NCBI RefSeq assembly: GCF_003012735.1
Contig: NZ_PXYI01000006.1
Span: 248,001-312,000, forward strand
Length of the DNA: 64,000 nucleotides
Source: Allosphingosinicella deserti
Lineage (GTDB): Bacteria > Pseudomonadota > Alphaproteobacteria > Sphingomonadales > Sphingomonadaceae
Reading direction: 5' to 3'
How positions within the stretch are numbered: position 1 is the stretch's first letter; each line of letters opens with the position of its first letter. A program made the translations under genes and the position numbers. A model generated the notes under the pieces. The model had not been told where the DNA came from. It saw only the letters and a program-made list of their open reading frames with translations, and did not search any database. This document shows, in pieces, positions 58,765-64,000 of this stretch.

Positions 58765-61011
58765 ATGTCGAGCCGAGTGCGTGCAGGTTTCAGTCTCGTT
58801 CTGACGACCTTGATTCTTCCTGCGGCGGTGCTCGGGCTTGCGCTTTGGCAGCTGGACCGTGGCCCGGCACATTATGAGGAAGTCTTGGGCCAGCGCGATC
58901 AGGTGGTCCGCGTGCTGGCAGAACTCGGAGCGTCCGGTGCCGACGTGTCGTCCAGGGCACCAATGACCGTTCAATATGGCGATGGCGGGATGGTCTATGC
59001 CGGTCCGGCCGCCATGAGCGCCGCCACCGCCGAGCTGGACCGGCTCGACCGTGCTTTGTGGGTCTCGCGCCTCCGCAATCAACTGCCGCCGGTGGTCGTC
59101 GTCTGCGCTGCCCTCGTTCTGGTTCTGGGCCTGGTGATGCTGCTCGGCGCCAGCGCACTCGGCAAAGCCGGCCGCCGGTCCCGGGAAGCGCTCGAGCGCG
59201 GCTTCGATCTCGTTCGTCGGCTGCTCCCGTGGCTGCTAGGGACTCAGGTCGTGCTCACCGCGGCCGGTGTCGTCGCGGCGGTCGCCTTCGAGGCGGCACC
59301 GTTGCTCGAAGTCGACAGTCCCTCGGGCCGCGATCTCAAGGCGATCGCGATCGCAGTCCTGATCATGGGCCTGTCGCTGTGGACCGCGGGCAAGGCCGTG
59401 CTCAATCTGCGGACGACCCTGGCGCTGTTCCGGCCGGATCCGCTGGAGATCAGCGGCCGCAGCCTGTGGCGCGCCGAGGCGCCGGGTCTGTGGCAATGGG
59501 TGGAGGGCCTCGCCGAGCGCCTTGGCGCACTGCGTCCCGATCAGATCGTGGTCGGCCTGACCGGCGGATTCTTCGTGACGTCCGGGCCGAAGTGCCTGTG
59601 GCCGAGCGGCGAAACGTTCGAGGGCCGGACGCTCTACCTGCCGCTGCCCTATCTCCCCCTCCTTCGGCAGGACGAAGCCGAGGCGATCATCGGCCACGAG
59701 CTCGGCCACTTCACCGGCGGCGATACCGAATACAGCCTGCGCTTCCTGCCCATCTATGCGGGCGTCAACCGGTCGCTTGCCGCGATGATCCTGGCCGGCC
59801 GCGGGTCAGATGGGTCGGAAGGGTTGATCACCCGTCCTGCGGTCGAGCTCGGCCTGTTCGTCATGCACCGCTTTGATCGCGCGGTGATGCACTGGAGCCG
59901 CCTGCGCGAGTTCGCCGCAGACGAAGCCGGCGCACGGATCACCTCGCCGGAAGCGGCGGCGCGGGCGTTGCTGCGCTACGATGCGGTCATGGGGCGCGTC
60001 GACGCGGTCCTCGGCCACGCCTTTCGTACGCCCCACGACGCACCCGCCGATTTGGTCGCAGCGACCTTCGAGCATGCGCGGCAGCACGGGCTTGATGATC
60101 CCGCCGAAGAGCAGGAGGCGCAGGAACCGCACCCGACGGACACTCATCCGCCGCGGCACCAGCGCCTCGCCGCACTCGGCGTGGCGCCGAGCGCGGCGCT
60201 CATGGAGGACGTGATGGCGCCGCCCGCGGAGACTGCGCTGTCGCGTGTCGTGTCCCTGTTCACCGATGCGTCAACCCTGTTCCGCGATCTCAGCGCCGAA
60301 CTGATCGGGGATGCCCGCGAGGCGCATCGTGCGTATCGCGAATCGCTCGAAGCGGCGGCATCGGCGGTCGGTGACGAGGCGGTCGTGATCCGCGACAGTG
60401 GCGCGGCCGGGGGCTGGATCCTGCTCCCGATCGGGATCGTCGTCGGGGCGATGGCCGTCGGCATGAAGCTGCAGGAGGCAGGTGGTTCCGGAAGCGCCGA
60501 TGTGATCGCCGGCATCATCGGCCTGTTCGCCGTGCTGCTGTTTGCGCCCGGACTGTGGCTGGTGCGCCGCGGCGCGCGGCCGTTCGTAACCGTGTCGCCG
60601 ACCGCGATCACCCTCGACGGCGTCGATCGTCCGCTGGCGTGGAGCGATATCGAGGAGGTCGGCTACCACGTCGTCGGGCCGCCGTCGAAGACTCGCGGGC
60701 TGCGCTTCAGCGTCTTTCTGAGACCAGGGATTAGGCTTCCCGGTCGCGCACGTGGGCGATGGGCGCGGTTCAAGGTGAAGCAGCGCAAGATCGAAATACG
60801 CTCGATGCGCCTGCGCGAGTTTACCGCGCAGGACTTCGCCGACTTGATTCACCGCTACCGCGCCGCGGCCGAGGCGCGGGCCGTCCTCGAACAGGAAGGC
60901 TCCGCATCACCGGCTGTACTGGGCGCGGCGTCCCCCGATGCTCTGATCTTTCCAGTGGCCACCGGCGGCAACGGAGGCGGCCCGGTGAATCATTCACCTA
61001 CAATCGTGTAA
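58765..61011 (+). CDS. Membrane M48-family zinc metallopeptidase with C-terminal PH-like domain
   Basis: A 748-residue membrane protein. It has an N-terminal TM helix, a 60-residue extracytoplasmic stretch, three more TM helices (to about residue 215), and then a cytoplasmic M48 (HtpX/Ste24-like) domain: H-E-L-G-H at 311-315 and third zinc ligand Glu382 in R-E-F-A-A-D-E. Two further TM helices (~550-595) and a C-terminal ~120-residue beta domain follow (P-F-V-T-V-S-P-T-A-I-T-L-D, L-A-W-S-D-I-E-E-V), like bacterial PH domains. It is much longer than HtpX. Likely role: membrane protein quality control or processing. ATG 58765 has AGGGGAG upstream. A terminator lies 75 bases after the stop. Confidence 0.82.
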   Translation: MSSRVRAGFSLVLTTLILPAAVLGLALWQLDRGPAHYEEVLGQRDQVVRVLAELGASGADVSSRAPMTVQYGDGGMVYAGPAAMSAATAELDRLDRALWVSRLRNQLPPVVVVCAALVLVLGLVMLLGASALGKAGRRSREALERGFDLVRRLLPWLLGTQVVLTAAGVVAAVAFEAAPLLEVDSPSGRDLKAIAIAVLIMGLSLWTAGKAVLNLRTTLALFRPDPLEISGRSLWRAEAPGLWQWVEGLAERLGALRPDQIVVGLTGGFFVTSGPKCLWPSGETFEGRTLYLPLPYLPLLRQDEAEAIIGHELGHFTGGDTEYSLRFLPIYAGVNRSLAAMILAGRGSDGSEGLITRPAVELGLFVMHRFDRAVMHWSRLREFAADEAGARITSPEAAARALLRYDAVMGRVDAVLGHAFRTPHDAPADLVAATFEHARQHGLDDPAEEQEAQEPHPTDTHPPRHQRLAALGVAPSAALMEDVMAPPAETALSRVVSLFTDASTLFRDLSAELIGDAREAHRAYRESLEAAASAVGDEAVVIRDSGAAGGWILLPIGIVVGAMAVGMKLQEAGGSGSADVIAGIIGLFAVLLFAPGLWLVRRGARPFVTVSPTAITLDGVDRPLAWSDIEEVGYHVVGPPSKTRGLRFSVFLRPGIRLPGRARGRWARFKVKQRKIEIRSMRLREFTAQDFADLIHRYRAAAEARAVLEQEGSASPAVLGAASPDALIFPVATGGNGGGPVNHSPTIV

Positions 61012-61085
61012 GTACGTACTTGCCACCAAACGTGCTGCGCTGCACAAGGGGCAGGCCTTTCAGGCATCCTCTCCTATAAAACTTC

Positions 61086-61113
61086 AGGCCATCCTCCGGG
61101 GTGGCCTTTTTTT
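61086..61113 (+). terminator. Intrinsic terminator after the M48 gene
   Basis: AGGCCATCC and GGGTGGCCT form a 9-bp stem (one G-T pair) with a TCCG loop, followed by seven T residues. Confidence 0.9.
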
Positions 61114-61280
61114 GTGCGCCGCACGCGCGGTTGACCCGATGGGCAGCGGACCCACTCTCGTCACGCCGTTACTCACCGCGTTATCTCGCCTGTGCGGTGC
61201 TCCTGCTGGTCGGCATCCGGACGTCTGCCATTCGCCGCTTCGCAGGCACAATGTCGGTTTCGCGGCTCAAACGAATTGAC

Positions 61281-61299
61281 ACTAATGATAATCAATATC
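61281..61299. promoter_or_regulatory. Fur box before the siderophore receptor
   Basis: ACTAATGATAATCAATATC agrees with the classical 19-bp Fur consensus at 16 positions. It is 56 bases before the receptor start, consistent with iron repression. Confidence 0.8.
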
Positions 61300-61354
61300 A
61301 ATAACCCCGCAGGCAGCGGGGGGTCCCGCTTTTCCGATAAGGTGGGAGACAGAC

Positions 61355-63826
61355 GTGAGCAGCAGATCCGATCGTGGTGCAGTAGTGCCGGCAAGCCTTG
61401 CCCTCTCGTGCGTGGGCATGCTGATCTCGGCAATGCCCGCCGCGGCCCAATCCACGTCCGCGACTCCCCCGGAGAGTGAAAGCGGACCCCAGCTTGGCGG
61501 AGTCACCGTCACCGACACCGCAATCGACGAGGGCAGCTACAAGGCCGACACAGCCGACTCCCCGAAGTTCACCGCGCCGCTCATCGACACGCCGCGCAGC
61601 GTCACCGTGATTCCGGCCCAGGTGATCCGCGACACCGCCTCGGCGTCGCTGACCGAGGCTTTGCGCACCGTCCCCGGCATCACGCTCGGCGCCGGCGAGG
61701 GCGGCAATCCGCTCGGCGACCGTCCGTTCATCCGCGGCTTCGACGCGCAGGCGAGCACCTATCTCGACGGGGTCCGTGACATCGGCGCGCAGAGCCGCGA
61801 AATCTTCGCGATCGAGCAGATCGAGGTGGTCAAGGGATCGAACAGTGCGCTCGGCGGCCGCGGCAGTGCCGGCGGCAGCCTCAATCTGGTCAGCAAGATG
61901 CCGACGGCGGACCGGTTCGCGGCGGCGAGCGGCAGCCTCGGCAATGCCGACTACAAGCGCGCGACGATCGACATCAACCAGCCGGTCGGCGAGAACATCG
62001 GCGTTCGCCTCAACGCGATGTGGCACGATCAGGACGTCGCCGGGCGCGACGCGATCTACCAGAAGCGCTGGGGGATCGCCCCGTCGTTCAAGCTCGGCCT
62101 CGAAGGTCCGACCGGCCTCACCGTCAGCTATTACCATCTCGAGACGGACGAGCTTCCCGATTCCGGCATCCCCTATTTGTACACGATTGCCAATGCGCCC
62201 GCTGGCGTGACCGAGACCGGGCCCGCGGAGGAATTCAGCACGATCGGCGGTCGCAGCGTGAAGGTGCCGCGCGGCGCCTTTTACGGCCTCGAGGCGCGTG
62301 ATTTCCGCGACACCCGGGTCGACAATTTCACGCTGCGCTTCGAGCATGATTTCGGCAACGGAATCAGCATCCGCAACACCTCGCGCTGGGGCCGCAGCGA
62401 GCAGAATTACATCTGGACCCAGCCGGACGATTCGCAGGGCAATGTCTACGGCACCAACGCCGCGAGCCCGGCCACTGCGGGCGGCCAGGTCTGGCGCCGG
62501 ATCAACACGCGCAACGGCGAAGCCGAAGGGATGATCAACCAGACCGATCTGTTCGGCACCTTCGACACCGGCGGCATCGGCCACAGCTTCGCAGCCTCGC
62601 TCGAATTCAGCTGGGAGAAGGCGTCCAACGGCAACTACGTCTCGAACGCTGCGACCGGGGCGGCGATCGCGACCGGATCGGCGATCACGCCGCGCTGCAC
62701 CTCCGCTGCGATCGCGCGCTACAATTGCACCAGCATCGACAATCCGAACCCGTCCGACCCTTGGGTGAGCTACGCGAGCGACACCTCCACGACGCTGGCC
62801 GATATCGTCAAGAGCGCGCCGAAGACTCGCACCGTAAGCGAGGCGAAGACCATCGCCGTCTCGCTGTTCGACACGATCACGATCACCGATAGCCTGTTGA
62901 TCAATCTCGGTGGTCGCTTCGACCAGGTCGAGACAAATGTGAGCCCGGGACTCGCCGCCACCTCCACCGCGAACCGCGCCTACTTCGTCCGCAAGGACGA
63001 TCTGTGGACCTATCAGGCCGGTATCATCTTCAAGCCGGCGGAGAATGGCAGCATCTACGTCTCGACCGCGACCGCCTCGACGCCGCCGGGCTCCTTCTTA
63101 GCCCAGGGCACCGAAGGCAATGCGCTCAACACGACCGCACAGGAGCTCACCGATCTGCTGAAGGTCGAGAAGACCCAGTCCTACGAGATCGGCACCAAGT
63201 GGAGCCTGTTCGACGATTCGCTCGCCCTGACCCTGGCCGCCTTCCGCACCGACACCAAGAATGCCCGCACCGCCGTCGAGAACGGGGTCGTCGCCTATAT
63301 CGGCGATCGCCGCATCGACGGCATCGAGTTCGGCTTCAACGGCAACATCACGCCGGAATGGAATGTGTTCGGCGGCTACACCTACATGGATTCGGAAATC
63401 CGAGACGGCGGCATCACCACCACGACCGTCAACAATGTCGCCTTTTTCGCGCCGTCGGTGAACACCGGCAAGCGCTTCCCCAACACGCCCAAGCACAGCC
63501 TCACCGCCTTCACCAATTACAAGGTCACGCCCGAATTCACGATTGGCGGCGGCGCGATCTACATGAGCAAGGTCTATGGCGGCTATTCGGACCTTCGCAC
63601 GGTGCAGAACGGCGCCGTGGTGATCACCAAGGAGCTGGCGCGCAAGGTGCCCGGCTACACCCGCTTCGACGCCAACGCCTCCTACGCGCTGACCGACGCG
63701 CTTCAGGTCCAGCTCAACCTGCAGAACCTCACCAACAAGCGCTATTACGACCGCGCCTATTCGTCGCATTACGCCAACCAGGCGGCGGGACGCACCGCGA
63801 TCCTGACCCTCAACGTCAAATATTGA
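61355..63826 (+). CDS. TonB-dependent catecholate siderophore receptor (Fiu/CirA-like)
   Basis: An 823-residue TonB-dependent receptor of the ferric-siderophore type. The signal peptide ends A-A-A-Q (residue 32) and a TonB-box-like V-T-V-T-D-T follows. The plug domain carries the siderophore-receptor motif L-I-D-T-P-R-S-V-T-V-I-P and the R-P-F-I-R-G-F-D segment. The barrel ends L-N-V-K-Y with a terminal aromatic. It starts at GTG 61355 with GGTGGGAG upstream and lies behind a Fur box. Fiu-like receptors import iron bound to monomeric catechols. It is separate in function from the carbohydrate receptors earlier in the window. Confidence 0.92.
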   Translation: MSSRSDRGAVVPASLALSCVGMLISAMPAAAQSTSATPPESESGPQLGGVTVTDTAIDEGSYKADTADSPKFTAPLIDTPRSVTVIPAQVIRDTASASLTEALRTVPGITLGAGEGGNPLGDRPFIRGFDAQASTYLDGVRDIGAQSREIFAIEQIEVVKGSNSALGGRGSAGGSLNLVSKMPTADRFAAASGSLGNADYKRATIDINQPVGENIGVRLNAMWHDQDVAGRDAIYQKRWGIAPSFKLGLEGPTGLTVSYYHLETDELPDSGIPYLYTIANAPAGVTETGPAEEFSTIGGRSVKVPRGAFYGLEARDFRDTRVDNFTLRFEHDFGNGISIRNTSRWGRSEQNYIWTQPDDSQGNVYGTNAASPATAGGQVWRRINTRNGEAEGMINQTDLFGTFDTGGIGHSFAASLEFSWEKASNGNYVSNAATGAAIATGSAITPRCTSAAIARYNCTSIDNPNPSDPWVSYASDTSTTLADIVKSAPKTRTVSEAKTIAVSLFDTITITDSLLINLGGRFDQVETNVSPGLAATSTANRAYFVRKDDLWTYQAGIIFKPAENGSIYVSTATASTPPGSFLAQGTEGNALNTTAQELTDLLKVEKTQSYEIGTKWSLFDDSLALTLAAFRTDTKNARTAVENGVVAYIGDRRIDGIEFGFNGNITPEWNVFGGYTYMDSEIRDGGITTTTVNNVAFFAPSVNTGKRFPNTPKHSLTAFTNYKVTPEFTIGGGAIYMSKVYGGYSDLRTVQNGAVVITKELARKVPGYTRFDANASYALTDALQVQLNLQNLTNKRYYDRAYSSHYANQAAGRTAILTLNVKY

Positions 63827-63831
63827 GAACA

Positions 63832-63856
63832 CGTGCCCGCCCGGCAGGCGGGCACG
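63832..63856. terminator. Stem-loop after the siderophore receptor
   Basis: CGTGCCCGCC and GGCGGGCACG form a perfect 10-bp stem around CGGCA just after the stop. No T run follows, so termination strength is uncertain. Confidence 0.55.
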
Positions 63857-63931
63857 CCGGGAGTCGCAGCCGAGAACACCCTCCCTGGAAACGGGAGGAT
63901 GTTGTGCAACATGCAGAAAGCCTCTTCTTTT

Positions 63932-63946
63932 TGCGAATGCGTCGCA
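63932..63946. promoter_or_regulatory. Dyad TGCGA-N5-TCGCA at the window end
   Basis: TGCGAATGCGTCGCA has perfect 5-base arms and resembles the GC-rich Fur-type dyads of alphaproteobacteria. It precedes a possible GTG start at 63993 whose gene continues outside the window. Confidence 0.35.
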
Positions 63947-64000
63947 TTATGCACCCTCCGATGAGGATCACGGAAGAGGCGGGTGCATCGGCGTGAACGT

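Noticed and set aside
58001-58804. Overlapping short frames of 60-155 codons in the gene-poor stretch
   Set aside because: No ribosome sites, mutually overlapping in all frames, and one of them is built on the poly-C run; no protein family seen.

Overview
The window is GC-rich DNA from an alphaproteobacterium, most likely a Sphingomonadaceae member (Sphingomonas or a close relative). This rests on the ManD-type mannonate dehydratase, the Xanth-Caul-type TonB receptors, the tryptophan-halogenase-like flavoenzymes encoded beside a TonB receptor, and the many non-ATG starts with 4-bp gene overlaps. It is a chromosomal region specialised in using plant and microbial polysaccharides, followed by housekeeping genes.

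Layout. (1) 1-17.0 kb is a xylan/xylo-oligosaccharide locus: a sugar-porter MFS gene (cut by the left edge), a LacI repressor, a GH3 enzyme, and a six-gene leftward operon (four tryptophan-halogenase-like flavoenzymes, a cupin/JmjC-like protein and a GH43 lipoprotein). A large TonB receptor is transcribed away from that operon. Three TAGCGCTA-type palindromes tie the MFS, LacI/GH3 and receptor promoters together. (2) 17.1-22.2 kb holds an amber-interrupted mini-gene, a second TonB receptor divergent from a glycerophosphodiester phosphodiesterase, a DUF4142 lipoprotein and a DUF3597 protein. (3) 22.3-32.4 kb is a chitin/GlcNAc locus: a NagX-like transporter, a GntR regulator, a GH18, a divergent GH20, and a GlcNAc PTS made of EIIBC plus an EIIA-HPr-EI fusion. 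An SDR and a GGDEF-EAL protein follow. (4) 36.0-41.4 kb is a glucuronoxylan module: GH67, ManD, GH10 and a small lipoprotein. (5) 41.4-50.6 kb is a beta-glucan/mannan module: GH9, aldose epimerase, GH5, aldo/keto reductase, ROK sugar kinase, ManA-type isomerase and a FucP-family sugar symporter. Palindromic LacI-type sites recur in it. (6) 50.7-56.6 kb has an ATP-grasp/LLM-oxidoreductase pair, argH, a 38-residue membrane peptide, recJ and tRNA-Glu. (7) 56.8-64 kb has a beta-helix protein, a 0.9-kb gene-poor stretch with hairpins and a 13-C tract, an M48 peptidase, and a Fur-box-preceded siderophore receptor.

How the genes work together (inference): extracellular GH10, GH9 and GH5 cut polymers. 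TonB receptors import oligomers. Periplasmic GH67, GH43 and GH3 release uronic acid, xylose and glucose, and MFS or PTS systems take these up. ManD feeds glucuronate carbon to the KDG pathway, and ROK kinase plus ManA handle hexoses. The least explained part is the halogenase/cupin operon inside the xylan locus. One of its four paralogues has lost the catalytic lysine and other signature motifs.
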